Shown: positions 1 through 7,917, counted from the stretch's first letter. The stretch is DNA of 64,000 nt from Nitrosomonas sp. (GCA_019635215.1 JAHBZZ010000002.1:62001-126000); one strand, 5' to 3'. Numbers and translations are program-made. Notes: generated by a model from the sequence alone, not told the origin.

Positions 1-615
1 CAAGCGCAATATGCCTTGCCACCCGTTGTAGCACAGTTTAAAAAGGAATTTTCCAAAGTACATCTGGTACTGCATCAGTCCAGCCCCGGTGAAATTGTTT
101 CAATGCTGCTTGATGATCAGGCCGATATCGGCATTGCAACAGAAGCGCTTGGCGATGTGGATAACCTGATCTCTTTTCCTTACTACTCGTGGCATCATTC
201 GATCATCGTACCACCTGGTCACGCCTTGCTTTCCAAGCAGCCGCTGACGCTTGAAGAAATCGCGCAATTCCCAATCATTACTTATCACCAGGGGTTCACC
301 GGCAGGTCGAAAATTGACCAGGTTTTTACCAGCGCCGGTCTCACACCCGACATCGCCATGTCGGCGCTGGATGCAGATGTAATTAAAACTTACGTCAAGC
401 TCGGCCTGGGCATTGGCATTATCGCATCGGTAGCTTTTATCCCGGAGCAGGATTCTTCCCTGATCATGCTTTCCGGAGAACATTTATTCGAAAAAAACAC
501 AACCATTATCGCCATCCGCCGCAACCATTTTCTGCGCAGCTATGCTTACCGGTTCATGGAGCTTTGTGTACCGTCACTCAGTGAGCAGGCTATCCGCTCC
601 GCGGCGCATCTCTAG
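1..615 (+). CDS. cysB: CysB-type LysR regulator, C-terminal part (5' end cut by window)
   Basis: The open frame runs in from base 1 to the TAG at 613-615, giving 204 residues of the effector-binding domain. The DNA-binding helix-turn-helix lies before the window. The opening residues QAQYALPPVV, the stretch FGFTGRS-like YHQGFTGRSKID, the segment DADVIKTYVKLGLGIGIIAS and FLRSYAYRF follow the E. coli CysB pattern closely from memory. CysB activates sulfate assimilation genes and senses N-acetylserine or O-acetylserine in this domain. The TTG at 16 is an internal leucine codon, not a start. What follows downstream is an intergenic scar, so no operon partner is visible on this side. Cbl or another CysB paralog cannot be excluded from a partial sequence. 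Confidence 0.88.
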   Translation, partial: QAQYALPPVVAQFKKEFSKVHLVLHQSSPGEIVSMLLDDQADIGIATEALGDVDNLISFPYYSWHHSIIVPPGHALLSKQPLTLEEIAQFPIITYHQGFTGRSKIDQVFTSAGLTPDIAMSALDADVIKTYVKLGLGIGIIASVAFIPEQDSSLIMLSGEHLFEKNTTIIAIRRNHFLRSYAYRFMELCVPSLSEQAIRSAAHL

Positions 616-642
616 GTGCAGCAAGACTTAACGACACCTATT

Positions 643-697
643 TAGAACCTGTTCAAGATGTTACTGAAAGGCGCATTGCTGCGTTAAAATTGATCAT
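643..697 (+). repeat. Dispersed repeat, copy A
   Basis: The sequence begins tagaacctgttcaagat and continues with actgaaaggcgcattgctgc followed by gttaaaattga. The same order of blocks occurs at 24197 and 53870, in each case shortly after a stop codon; here it starts 27 bases after the cysB stop. Copy A departs from the other two after gttaaaattga and runs into a segment ending gaacaggtt (715-723), which is the inverse of the aacctgttc near its own start. Confidence 0.75.
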
Positions 698-718
698 TTA
701 CGCCTGCCGCCGTCGAAC

Positions 719-847
719 AGGTTGGAAGCCTTAACACATGACCGCAAAGGACAATGGCGTATTCGCATCAACGATCAATGGCGCATATGTTTCCGTTTTG
801 AAAATGGCGATGCATTTGACGTTGAAATCGTCGGACTAAACACCTAA
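719..847 (+). pseudogene. HigB-family toxin remnant (C-terminal ~42 residues)
   Basis: Read from 719 the frame gives RLEALTHDRKGQWRIRINDQ followed by WRICFRFENGDAFDVEIVGLNT and a TAA at 845-847. This is the C-terminal half of RelE/HigB-type mRNA interferases (pattern RLxxLxxDRxGQWxIRINDQWRICF). The N-terminal half is missing: directly upstream is repeat DNA with no start codon and ribosome-binding site. No higA-like antitoxin follows. It is therefore a dead fragment of a toxin-antitoxin locus cut by the repeat. Confidence 0.8.
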
Positions 848-1088
848 CAATGGACGTATTGCTTCAAATTGTTCCCATGTCCAATCACCCAGATAAACAC
901 TATCTTTTTCCGGCATGATCCAATACCACAAATAAATCAGTCTAATCACAGGAACAGCAGATCTTTTTTATGATTTTTTTGATCTTGAACAGGTTCTAGC
1001 AAAGATTACTATAACGCCAGATAGATCGACACATTTCCATACTAATTGAAGGATATAGCATGCAATTTGCCGTGTTAGGTTTCATTTC

Positions 1089-1108
1089 TGACGTAATATA
1101 TTGCGTCA
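1089..1108. promoter_or_regulatory. Near-perfect palindrome upstream of the HNH gene
   Basis: The 20 bases tgacgtaatatattgcgtca form an inverted repeat with one mismatched pair, centred about 43 bases before the ATG at 1141. Its position fits an operator or promoter-overlapping control site for the downstream gene. No regulator gene is adjacent, so the role is inferred. Confidence 0.35.
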
Positions 1109-1140
1109 TTTCGGACATATAATTCTAGTTAGGCCTCTCC

Positions 1141-1917
1141 ATGTCCTCTGACATTTGCATCTGGTGCCTTCAACATGCCAATGGAAAGGATGAGGAACAC
1201 ATCATTCCCGAAGCACTTGGTTGCCCGCCGGGTTTCGTTCTTCCTGGCACAGTCGTGTGTAGGAAGTGTAATAACGGGCTTGCAAACCTTGATAGTGCCG
1301 TGATTGATGAATTCGACTTTCGAGCGTTTATGGCTGGCGTGCCAAAAAAGAAGGGGCGCCCACCAGCCATTCGCAGTCGAGGAAACGTGGTAGGCACAAT
1401 CGAGAAAGATGGCTCAGCAATTTCCTTCAACATGGACCCGGTACCCGTCACGGCTCATGATGGTTCGTATCTAGCTCCTTACCGTGGATCAACGCGCGAC
1501 GTTCGTGCTAAGTTCACAAGGGACGGAGACACCGCAAGAATTAGTTTCGATATTCCATTCGGACAGAATCGAAAGTTCTTGCGCGGTATCACCAAGATCG
1601 CGTTTTCATCCTTAGCATACTTCTTAGGCGCACCGCTTGCTCGAAGCCCTGCATTCTCGTCGGTTCGCCGTTTCGTTAAACATGGCGCTGGCAATCGCCA
1701 CGTGTTGCTTACATCAAGCAACGATAATTGTTATTCCAATAGCGTATGGCCGCCATACATTTCTCCTTCTGGAGATTACGCTGTTACTTTCAGGCTAACG
1801 TCCGTTGAGTTCCTGGTCGACTTAAGCGAGGAAGAATCGTTCATTAGGATGCTCCAAGCGAAAGCCCCCAGATTTCTTGGAGATAAGAATTGGTGCACTT
1901 TACCCATCAAGGCCTAA
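1141..1917 (+). CDS. HNH endonuclease-like protein with Cys zinc knuckles
   Basis: 258 residues. The N-terminus carries C6-x2-C9, then EH at 19-20 in EHIIPEALG, then C40-x2-C43-N-N. This is the layout of HNH_5-type nuclease folds, with zinc-binding cysteine pairs around a catalytic histidine motif. The remaining ~200 residues (with a basic patch PKKKGRP near 68-74) match nothing I recognise. The gene stands alone between a mobile-element scar and REP-like palindromes and lacks a good ribosome-binding site, so it looks horizontally acquired. Such proteins are found among phage, mobile-element and defence genes, but no defence partner is next to it. Nuclease activity is inferred from the motif only. 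Confidence 0.6.
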   Translation: MSSDICIWCLQHANGKDEEHIIPEALGCPPGFVLPGTVVCRKCNNGLANLDSAVIDEFDFRAFMAGVPKKKGRPPAIRSRGNVVGTIEKDGSAISFNMDPVPVTAHDGSYLAPYRGSTRDVRAKFTRDGDTARISFDIPFGQNRKFLRGITKIAFSSLAYFLGAPLARSPAFSSVRRFVKHGAGNRHVLLTSSNDNCYSNSVWPPYISPSGDYAVTFRLTSVEFLVDLSEEESFIRMLQAKAPRFLGDKNWCTLPIKA

Positions 1918-1932
1918 AGCAACGTTAACCCG

Positions 1933-1968
1933 CGAAGGCCCGATTAGCCTCGCGTAATCGGGCTTTCG
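1933..1968 (+). terminator. Stem-loop after the HNH gene, terminator- or REP-like
   Basis: The left arm cgaaggcccgatta (1933-1946) pairs with taatcgggctttcg (1955-1968) at 13 of 14 positions around an 8-base loop, and tgtttt follows. It begins 16 bases after the stop codon of the HNH gene. The stem is strong but the T-run is short. The core cgatta...taatcg recurs around 2171-2190, so it may be a repeat element that also terminates transcription. Confidence 0.5.
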
Positions 1969-2000
1969 TGTTTTCATGGCTATGTTTTAATGCTTAATGC

Positions 2001-2190
2001 CGGGTTACGCAAGCTCAATCCGGCCTACCCCGACTTCCGGCAGAGAATATGCTCTGAAAAGATTACCGGTTTTTGCCCGTCTTCCGTTTGCGCGACCGGT
2101 CAATGGATTCGCTATGCACGGATGCCGCCCCGACTACACGATCAGTGCGAAACCCGCCAGCCCGCATAGATCCGATTAGCCCTGCGTAAT
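2001..2190. repeat. REP-like palindromic units
   Basis: One unit, about 2001-2033, has the form gccgggtta...tcaatccggc followed by ctacccc, which resembles the GC-rich palindromes scattered between genes in many proteobacteria. A second unit near 2171-2190 has cgatta gccctgcg taatcg, echoing the stem at 1941-1960. Assignment to a named REP class would need genome-wide comparison. Confidence 0.4.
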
Positions 2191-2415
2191 CGAGTATTCG
2201 TGTTAATCGGACTCCCGTGTCACGCCTTAATGCCAGGCTGCGCTTTGCTGACCTGACTACTCCGACCGTGGGTTCGTCCAACAAATGTTAGATAAATAGC
2301 CGTTACGCCAAAAAGCGATCGCTTCAGTGCTATTATAATCACTAAGAATAATTCGATAATCAAAACACAATCATTGCTTCGCATATGTACATCACAAAAA
2401 AATACGAGGGCTTTT

Positions 2416-3327
2416 ATGAAAATACTGATTACTGGAGGAACCGGTTTCATTGGCCGGTCGTTAAGCCCGGCACTGCTGGCTGATGGGCATTCCGTGACTA
2501 TTTTTAGCCGCTATCCGAATAAAGTCGAATCCGTTTTTGGCCAGAAAATACGACAGATCAATTCGATAGCGCACTTAGCCGATCACGATCATTTTGATGC
2601 CATATTCAACTTTTCCGGCGCACCGATTTTTGCCAACAGATGGAGTGATGATCGTAAAGCGGTATTGGTAAGCAGCCGTATAGATACCACACAGAAAATC
2701 ATAGCATTTATTGAACGTGCAAAAACAAAGCCCTCCGTTCTTCTCAGTGGCTCGGCCATTGGCATTTATGGCGATCAGGGCAACACGTTGCTTGACGAAT
2801 CCGCATCCATACCTGCATCAGCACAAAATGATTTTGGTCATCAACTGTGCACAACCTGGGAAAAAACCGCTGAAAAGGCAAAAATATCCGGTGTTCGTGT
2901 TTGCCTGTTACGAACCGGGCTGGTGCTTGGCAAGAATGGAGGTTTCCTGCAGCCGATGCTCCTGCCGTTTAAGCTGGGACTTGGTTGTAAACTGGGTTCT
3001 GGCGATCAGTGGATGTCGTGGATCCATATGGATGATTATGTCGCCATATGTAAAACATTACTTGAAAATGACACGCTTGCTGGCGTATTCAATCTGACAG
3101 CCCCCAATCCCGTAACCAATAGTCAATTCACACAGATCCTCGCCAGATTGTTGGGAAGAAGAGCTTTTCTCACACTACCCGCATGGGTGCTTAAACCGCT
3201 GCTCGGAGAAATGTCGCAATTGCTGATTGGCAGTCAACGTGTCATACCAAGACTTCTATTGGATTCGGGTTTCCAATTCAAATATACCGAACTGGAAGCA
3301 GCATTAGCCGATGTTTTGCACAGTTAA
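2416..3327 (+). CDS. TIGR01777-family NAD-dependent epimerase (YfcH-like)
   Basis: 303 residues of an extended short-chain dehydrogenase. The N-terminus MKILITGGTGFIGR is the Rossmann nucleotide-binding motif GxxGxxG, and the family core appears as FNFSGAPI, SGSAIGIYG and the later LRTGLVLGKNGG and WMSWIHMDDY. The ATG at 2416 is chosen because gaggg lies 5 bases upstream and the Rossmann motif starts at residue 4; an in-frame upstream start at 2374 would add 14 unlikely residues. The family is linked to nucleoside-diphosphate-sugar epimerases but its substrate is unknown. It is a single gene, with no close downstream partner. Confidence 0.85.
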   Translation: MKILITGGTGFIGRSLSPALLADGHSVTIFSRYPNKVESVFGQKIRQINSIAHLADHDHFDAIFNFSGAPIFANRWSDDRKAVLVSSRIDTTQKIIAFIERAKTKPSVLLSGSAIGIYGDQGNTLLDESASIPASAQNDFGHQLCTTWEKTAEKAKISGVRVCLLRTGLVLGKNGGFLQPMLLPFKLGLGCKLGSGDQWMSWIHMDDYVAICKTLLENDTLAGVFNLTAPNPVTNSQFTQILARLLGRRAFLTLPAWVLKPLLGEMSQLLIGSQRVIPRLLLDSGFQFKYTELEAALADVLHS

Positions 3328-3656
3328 GACACTGACGTTCTCTCTGATCATTTGATCGTCAGCGCTATGCTGGTATCCCATAAACCTGCATACATATCAC
3401 ATCCCAACATCCGGTTCTCTGTCACCCTTCTGTCTCCTTTTTCAGAAAGAGACGGTATAACCTCACCAATTAATAGTGATTCAGAATATATAGGATTTAA
3501 ATATGTGCCATGGCATCGTTGGCCAATGGGTGCAACCGTGTACGCGCAGTGCAGTGGGATTTGTTGTCATCACTGTTGATGATACACTTATACTGTTTTT
3601 TCAATTTCCAGTTTTATTGCGTGCGCAGTCTATTGTTTATCCTGAATACTGCTCCG
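3328..3656. other. Gap before the TonB receptor
   Basis: About 330 bases with no convincing gene. A hairpin ctgacg (3332-3337)/cgtcag (3357-3362) follows the epimerase stop, and a small inverted repeat catca...tgatg occurs near 3570-3583. The receptor frame stays open upstream to 3510, so part of this gap could be translated if an earlier start is used. I see no Fur box or cobalamin-riboswitch landmark. Confidence 0.4.
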
Positions 3657-5696
3657 ATGCGTGTCTTTATCCTGACAATATTGGCAATTGCCGAACAAGC
3701 GCTCGGTGCACAGGAAACGGTGATACTCGATCCCATCAACGTCACGGCGACACGCACCGAACGCCAGATTAGTGAAATTCCGAATGCGATGACGCATTTT
3801 GAACGCTATCCGCAACAATACTTCCAACCGGGTATTACGCTCGACGAATTTGCACGCAGCACACCGGGTGTATTTTTCCAGAATCAGGCCAACTTTACTC
3901 AGGATTTGCGCATTGCAATCCGCGGTTTTGGCGCACGCTCGGCGTTTGGGGTACGCGGAATACAAATGCGCGTCGACGGCATTCCACAAACATTGCCGGA
4001 TGGACAGACACAGCTTGATTCAATCGATCCGGGCATGATTGAACACATGGAAATTGTACGCGGCCCGTTGGCTTCTTTATATGGCAATGCCTCCGGCGGC
4101 ATGATCGGCATGACGACGTTGGAAGCGCCACGCGAACGGTTCGCCATGTCGCCACGACAGGTGTTCGGTCAGTATGGTTTGTTCAAATCCGAGCTATTCG
4201 CCGGCGGGCGGCATGAACGTTTTGATTACACCGTGTTTGGTTCCCACTTACAGCAAAATGGCTGGCGTGACCACAGCACTGTCGAAAATTATTTTACCCA
4301 GGCCAAACTGAATTTCAGGGTCAGCGACGATTCGGATCTGATGCTGTTGTTCCGCAAGTTTTACTCCCCCGAAGCCAGAGATCCAGGTGCATTAACATCG
4401 GCAGAAGTCCGAGCCGCCCCGAAACAGGCCGCGATCCGGAATAAGCAGTTCAATGCTGGTGAGGAAATCGATCAAGAACAAATGGGTATACGCTTTCGCA
4501 AGAAACCGACGGCCGATCAGGAGTTCTCCATTACCGCACACATGCTGCACCGTGATTTCCATAACCGGTTGCCGTTATTCGATGGCGGACAGGTACAGTT
4601 TGATCGTCATGTCGGTGGTGTCTCGCTGCAGTACATCAACGATCATCAGCTGTTCAACCGCCCCAACCGATTGATTGCCGGTGTGGATTACGGTATCCAG
4701 AACGACGACCGGCAGCGATTTAACAACGATTCGGGCCAGCGCGGCGCTGTGGTACTAAATCAAATTGAGCGCGTACAGAATGTCGGACCGTTTTTTCGCA
4801 GCGAATGGCGTGCACAGGACAAACTCGACTTCGTACTCGGCGGCCGTTGGGACTGGTTTTTATTTGAAGTAAAAGATGTTTATCGCGACGATGGCAACCA
4901 ATCCGGCCGCAAAACACTGTCGCAAGCCAGCGGCACAGCAGGTATGGTGTATCATTTGAACGATCGGCATCAGATTTACGCCAATATCGCATCGATCTTT
5001 GAAACACCGACCACCACCGAACTCATCAACAATCCTTCGGGCAAAGGCGGTTTCAATCCCAACCTGAATCCACAAACCTCGTTAAGCCAGGAATTGGGTA
5101 TACGCGGCGTTACGCACGGCTTTCAGTATGAAACCACGCTGTTTTATATTTACACCTGGAATGAAATCCTGCCGTTTGAGCGGCCCGAATTTCCCGGCCG
5201 TGCATTTTTCCGTAACACCGGCCAATCCAGCCGCCTGGGCGTGGAAACCCGGCTGGCCACACCTGAGTGGAAAGGATTACGCGGCGAAGTCAGTTACACA
5301 TATTCTGATTTTGAATTCGAAAAGTATACTGCTAATGATGTCAGTCTGAAAGGCAATGTCTTTCCGGGCGTTCCTACACATCGCTGGGAAAGTCTGTTGC
5401 GCTATGAACATCCACTCGGTTTTTTCGGTCAGTTTCATGTACAGCGCGTTGGCGCTTTTTATGTCAATGACAGCAATACTGACGCGAATAATGCGTATCA
5501 CTTGGGACAACTATTATTTGGCTGGGGCACACGTTACCGCTGGCTGGATGGATCCATTTTTTTCGGCATCAATAATCTGTTCGATGAACGCTACAATGCC
5601 AATACGCGCATCAATGCGGCATTTGGCCGCTACTACGAGCCTGGCGCACCATTCAACATTTATGGTGGTCTGCGGATTCGCATCACGCCACTGTAG
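3657..5696 (+). CDS. TonB-dependent outer-membrane receptor, YncD/PqqU type
   Basis: 679 residues from the ATG at 3657, which gives a signal peptide (MRVFILTILAIAEQALGAQ) and then a plug domain opening INVTATRTERQ. Plug landmarks are AIRGFGARSAFGVRGIQMRV, DGIPQTLPDGQ and EIVRGPLASLYGNASGG. The rest is a 22-strand-type barrel rich in aromatic pairs, ending GLRIRITPL. These plug motifs match E. coli YncD from memory, which has been renamed PqqU because it takes up pyrroloquinoline quinone. The next gene, 85 bases downstream on the same strand, encodes a PQQ-dependent dehydrogenase, which supports that substrate. The frame is open back to 3510 and no start has a strong ribosome-binding site, so the exact start is uncertain. 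Iron-siderophore uptake is the main alternative. Confidence 0.85.
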   Translation: MRVFILTILAIAEQALGAQETVILDPINVTATRTERQISEIPNAMTHFERYPQQYFQPGITLDEFARSTPGVFFQNQANFTQDLRIAIRGFGARSAFGVRGIQMRVDGIPQTLPDGQTQLDSIDPGMIEHMEIVRGPLASLYGNASGGMIGMTTLEAPRERFAMSPRQVFGQYGLFKSELFAGGRHERFDYTVFGSHLQQNGWRDHSTVENYFTQAKLNFRVSDDSDLMLLFRKFYSPEARDPGALTSAEVRAAPKQAAIRNKQFNAGEEIDQEQMGIRFRKKPTADQEFSITAHMLHRDFHNRLPLFDGGQVQFDRHVGGVSLQYINDHQLFNRPNRLIAGVDYGIQNDDRQRFNNDSGQRGAVVLNQIERVQNVGPFFRSEWRAQDKLDFVLGGRWDWFLFEVKDVYRDDGNQSGRKTLSQASGTAGMVYHLNDRHQIYANIASIFETPTTTELINNPSGKGGFNPNLNPQTSLSQELGIRGVTHGFQYETTLFYIYTWNEILPFERPEFPGRAFFRNTGQSSRLGVETRLATPEWKGLRGEVSYTYSDFEFEKYTANDVSLKGNVFPGVPTHRWESLLRYEHPLGFFGQFHVQRVGAFYVNDSNTDANNAYHLGQLLFGWGTRYRWLDGSIFFGINNLFDERYNANTRINAAFGRYYEPGAPFNIYGGLRIRITPL

Positions 5697-5781
5697 ATCT
5701 ACGCCGATTGATCAAGTCTTGAGGCAAACACCCAACGGTGTTACATTCCAATCAATTCCAATCAAGAATTCGAGGATTAGC

Positions 5782-6933
5782 ATGCTTTATCCATTTTCAT
5801 CAAAAACACGACTTAGAGCTACTCTGACGGTCATGCTGCTGGTTCTGCTATACAGCGCATTTATGATCTCCAGTGTACATGCCCAACGCATACAAACCAC
5901 ATTTGATGTCAAGCTGCTCGCGCGCGGATTGTCCCATCCATGGGGCATGGCATTCCTGCCGGATGGCAGCATGCTGGTGACCGAACGTATTGGTCGCTTG
6001 CGTATTGTTACTCCAGACGGGCAAGTCTCGGATCCCGTCAAAGATGTACCTGCGGTTTTCAGTGAGCAGCAAGGCGGCCTGCTTGATGTAGCGCTTGATC
6101 CGAACTTTGCCACAAACCGATTGATTTATCTTTCGTATGCTGAGCCCGCCGGTACGGCTGCGAGCACTGCTGTCGCACGAGCGGAACTTGCCGGTGACAC
6201 GTTAAAGAATCTCAAGGTGATTTTCCGCCAGGAACCCAAAACCGTCGGTTCGCAGCACTTTGGTTCACGGCTGGTATTCGCACCGGACGGCAATCTATTT
6301 ATCACACTGGGTGATCGTGGCAATCAAATGGAAGAAGCGCAGAATACCCGCAATCATATCGGCGCAATCATCCGTATCCGCCCGGATGGCTCGATCCCTG
6401 AAGACAATCCGTTTGTCAAAGATCCGCAGGCAAAGCCCGAGATCTGGTCATATGGTCACCGCAGTGTACAAGGCGCGGCAATTCACCCGGAAACCGGTGA
6501 ATTGTGGATTCATGAACACGGACCGCGTGGCGGCGATGAAATTAACATCCCTCAGCCCGGCAAAAACTACGGCTGGCCCAATGCGAGTTACGGTGTGCAT
6601 TACTCCATGATACCCATCAAGGATGAACATGCCGAACAGGGCTATGAGGAACCGATTTATTACTGGACGCCCTCCGTCGCCCCTTCCGGTATGCTGTTTT
6701 ATACCGGCGGACTGTTTCCGGGTTGGCGAGGCAATCTGTTTGTCGGCACACTGGCCGGGCAGCACCTGATCAGAATGTCAACCAGTCACAATAAAGTCTT
6801 GAGTGAGGAACAGCTGCTACAGAACACACTGCGCTTTCGCGATGTGGAACAGGGCCCTGATGGCGCCATCTATCTGTTGACAGACGAACCGGATGGCAAG
6901 ATTCTTAAACTGGTACCCGCTGAAAAGCAGTAG
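5782..6933 (+). CDS. yliI: PQQ-dependent soluble aldose sugar dehydrogenase (YliI/Asd-like), secreted
   Basis: 383 residues. The ATG at 5782 has cgagga 5 bases upstream and starts a signal peptide ending SSVHAQ; longer in-frame extensions run back over the receptor gene and are rejected. The mature part is a six-bladed beta-propeller of the glucose/sorbosone dehydrogenase family: LSHPWGMAFLPDGSMLVTER, QGGLLDVALDPNF, HFGSRLVFAPDGNLF, WSYGHRSVQGAAIHP, EHGPRGGDEIN and GKNYGWP follow E. coli YliI. Such enzymes oxidise aldoses in the periplasm using PQQ and calcium. No PQQ synthesis genes are visible, so the cofactor may come through the receptor encoded just upstream. The two genes probably form an operon. 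Confidence in the family is high; the sugar substrate is unknown. Confidence 0.88.
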   Translation: MLYPFSSKTRLRATLTVMLLVLLYSAFMISSVHAQRIQTTFDVKLLARGLSHPWGMAFLPDGSMLVTERIGRLRIVTPDGQVSDPVKDVPAVFSEQQGGLLDVALDPNFATNRLIYLSYAEPAGTAASTAVARAELAGDTLKNLKVIFRQEPKTVGSQHFGSRLVFAPDGNLFITLGDRGNQMEEAQNTRNHIGAIIRIRPDGSIPEDNPFVKDPQAKPEIWSYGHRSVQGAAIHPETGELWIHEHGPRGGDEINIPQPGKNYGWPNASYGVHYSMIPIKDEHAEQGYEEPIYYWTPSVAPSGMLFYTGGLFPGWRGNLFVGTLAGQHLIRMSTSHNKVLSEEQLLQNTLRFRDVEQGPDGAIYLLTDEPDGKILKLVPAEKQ

Positions 6934-6956
6934 ATAAATTAGGCATACAAACTACA

Positions 6957-7038
6957 CGCCATTTCGGTCACTGTGAAATATTTCTCAGCCGTGTCTGATG
7001 ACCGGCATACTAAGTACTTCCCAATACACGAAATGGCG
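6957..7038. repeat. 10-bp inverted repeat between yliI and bfr
   Basis: cgccatttcg at 6957-6966 is exactly inverted as cgaaatggcg at 7029-7038, with 62 bases between. It lies in the convergent gap between the dehydrogenase and bacterioferritin genes, where a bidirectional terminator would be expected, but the arms are far apart and no T-run follows. Confidence 0.3.
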
Positions 7039-7095
7039 ATAAAAGTTCCTGCTGACAACAAAAAATAGAGATTTAAAAGTATTACAATCTGTCTC

Positions 7096-7560
7096 TTACA
7101 TCTGACTCTGCAACCAGTTTTCCAATCCGACTTTCTGAATCAGATCAAGCTGGGTTTCAGCCCAATCGATATGTTCTTCAGTATCATCGAGAATGTGTTC
7201 AAGAACCTCACGGGAAATATAATCTTTTGCGGCTTCACAAGCGGCGATCGCCGCCACCAATGTTTCGCGAGACACGCGCTCCAGCTTTAGATCGCAAGTA
7301 ATGCATTCATCGGCTCTTTCGCCGATCATCAGACTACCCAGATCCTGCAAATTCGGTAAACCTTCCAACAATAAAATGCGCTCTATCAGTGCATCCGCGT
7401 GTTTCATCTCTTCGATGGATTCATCGTATTCATGTTTGCCCAGGCTCTCAAACCCCCAGTTCTTAAACATCCGGGCATGTAAAAAATACTGATTGACGGC
7501 GGTCAATTCATGCTGCAACTGACGATTCAACCATTGGATAATCTCTGCATTCCCTTTCAT
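7096..7560 (-). CDS. bfr: Bacterioferritin
   Basis: 154 residues. Of two adjacent ATG codons the second (7558-7560) is chosen: aaggag lies 7 bases upstream and the protein then starts MKGNAEII, like other bacterioferritins. It forms a 24-subunit haem-containing iron store. Visible key residues are the ferroxidase ligands in HELTA (Glu18 equivalent), EEMKHAD (Glu51, haem ligand Met52, His54) and KLER (Glu94). The last motif, ExxH in E. coli, reads TEEH here, so the Glu127 position is Thr by my alignment. Similar forms may occur in other betaproteobacterial Bfr proteins, sometimes working with a second subunit. The neighbour bfd, upstream on the same strand, supplies the release ferredoxin. Confidence 0.95.
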   Translation of the reverse strand: MKGNAEIIQWLNRQLQHELTAVNQYFLHARMFKNWGFESLGKHEYDESIEEMKHADALIERILLLEGLPNLQDLGSLMIGERADECITCDLKLERVSRETLVAAIAACEAAKDYISREVLEHILDDTEEHIDWAETQLDLIQKVGLENWLQSQM

Positions 7561-7698
7561 CATTTATCTCCTTAGGCATCAGGTGAAATCACCGCTTGCT
7601 GAAAAGCAGTTGCACCTCAGCTTCCTCGACACTGATCAGATAACGGCGTCCCGCATCTGCTCTGTTCCAATGTCAATATGCGTCAAATCAAACGCTTT

Positions 7699-7917
7699 TC
7701 AGCAACCAGCTAAACATGTTGTATCCTGCTCGGAAGCGTGCATAGCGGCTTTTTGCATACGTGCCTGATCAAGCACCGCTTTGGCTTGACAAGCACATAT
7801 ACCGCATTGCTCAGTCACGCCAAGACAGCTTTTCAGGTCACGCATTCGTTCAGCGCCGTTATACACCGCCTCACGAATCGCACCGTCTGTTACTCCCTTG
7901 CAAATACATATATACAT
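7699..7917 (-). CDS. bfd: Bacterioferritin-associated ferredoxin
   Basis: 72 residues starting MYICICKG. The four [2Fe-2S] ligands sit at C4, C6, C38 and C41, exactly the E. coli Bfd spacing. Bfd docks on bacterioferritin and passes electrons that reduce and release stored iron under iron starvation. The internal ATG at 7917 is chosen over an upstream in-frame start because Bfd proteins begin directly at MY(I/V)C. bfr lies 138 bases downstream on the same strand. A Fur-box-like sequence at 8021-8040 lies about 100 bases upstream, which suits iron-repressed expression. Confidence 0.95.
   Translation of the reverse strand: MYICICKGVTDGAIREAVYNGAERMRDLKSCLGVTEQCGICACQAKAVLDQARMQKAAMHASEQDTTCLAGC

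Larger units (their letters stand above)
643..998. mobile_element. Possible MITE-like element bounded by a 17-bp perfect inverted repeat
   Basis: The bases tagaacctgttcaagat at 643-659 are repeated as the exact reverse complement atcttgaacaggttcta at 982-998. The 322 bases between them encode no transposase and contain the broken toxin remnant. The left end is also the start of a repeat found elsewhere in the window. This fits a non-autonomous element, or two oppositely oriented repeat copies flanking older DNA. No target-site duplication is obvious by eye. Confidence 0.45.
616..1140. other. Gene-poor scar between cysB and the HNH gene
   Basis: This 525-base stretch has no intact gene. It holds a copy of the dispersed repeat (643-697), the 3' remnant of a HigB-like toxin gene (719-847), a 17-base inverted copy of the repeat start (982-998) and a near-perfect palindrome (1089-1108) just before the next gene. 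On the minus strand a 26-codon frame (836-916, opening MPEKDSVYLGDWTWEQFE) overlaps the toxin remnant. I do not recognise it; it could be debris of another gene. The whole stretch looks like remodelled, decayed DNA. Confidence 0.6.
1918..2415. other. Intergenic region with REP-like palindromes
   Basis: No gene is supported in this ~500-base stretch. It carries a stem-loop right after the HNH gene (1933-1968), a REP-like palindrome (about 2001-2033), and a second, diverged run of the same motifs (about 2170-2260: a cgatta/taatcg stem, then a tattcgtgtt block, then a ccttaatgcc block). The two runs look like diverged direct repeats about 230 bases apart. The region from 2300 to 2415 is AT-rich and should hold the promoter of the next gene. 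Confidence 0.5.

Noticed and set aside
836-916. 26-codon minus-strand frame as a transposase N-terminus
   Set aside because: The tail EQFEAIRPLLG is loosely like some transposase openings, but it is too short and overlaps the toxin remnant; no IS family can be named.
3328-3656. Cobalamin riboswitch or Fur box before the TonB receptor
   Set aside because: I found neither the B12-box sequence nor a convincing Fur palindrome; only short unrelated inverted repeats are present.
4720-5007. Long antisense frames inside the TonB receptor, purD, aroKB and RND genes
   Set aside because: They are shadows of strongly supported genes on the other strand, with no start signals or family motifs.
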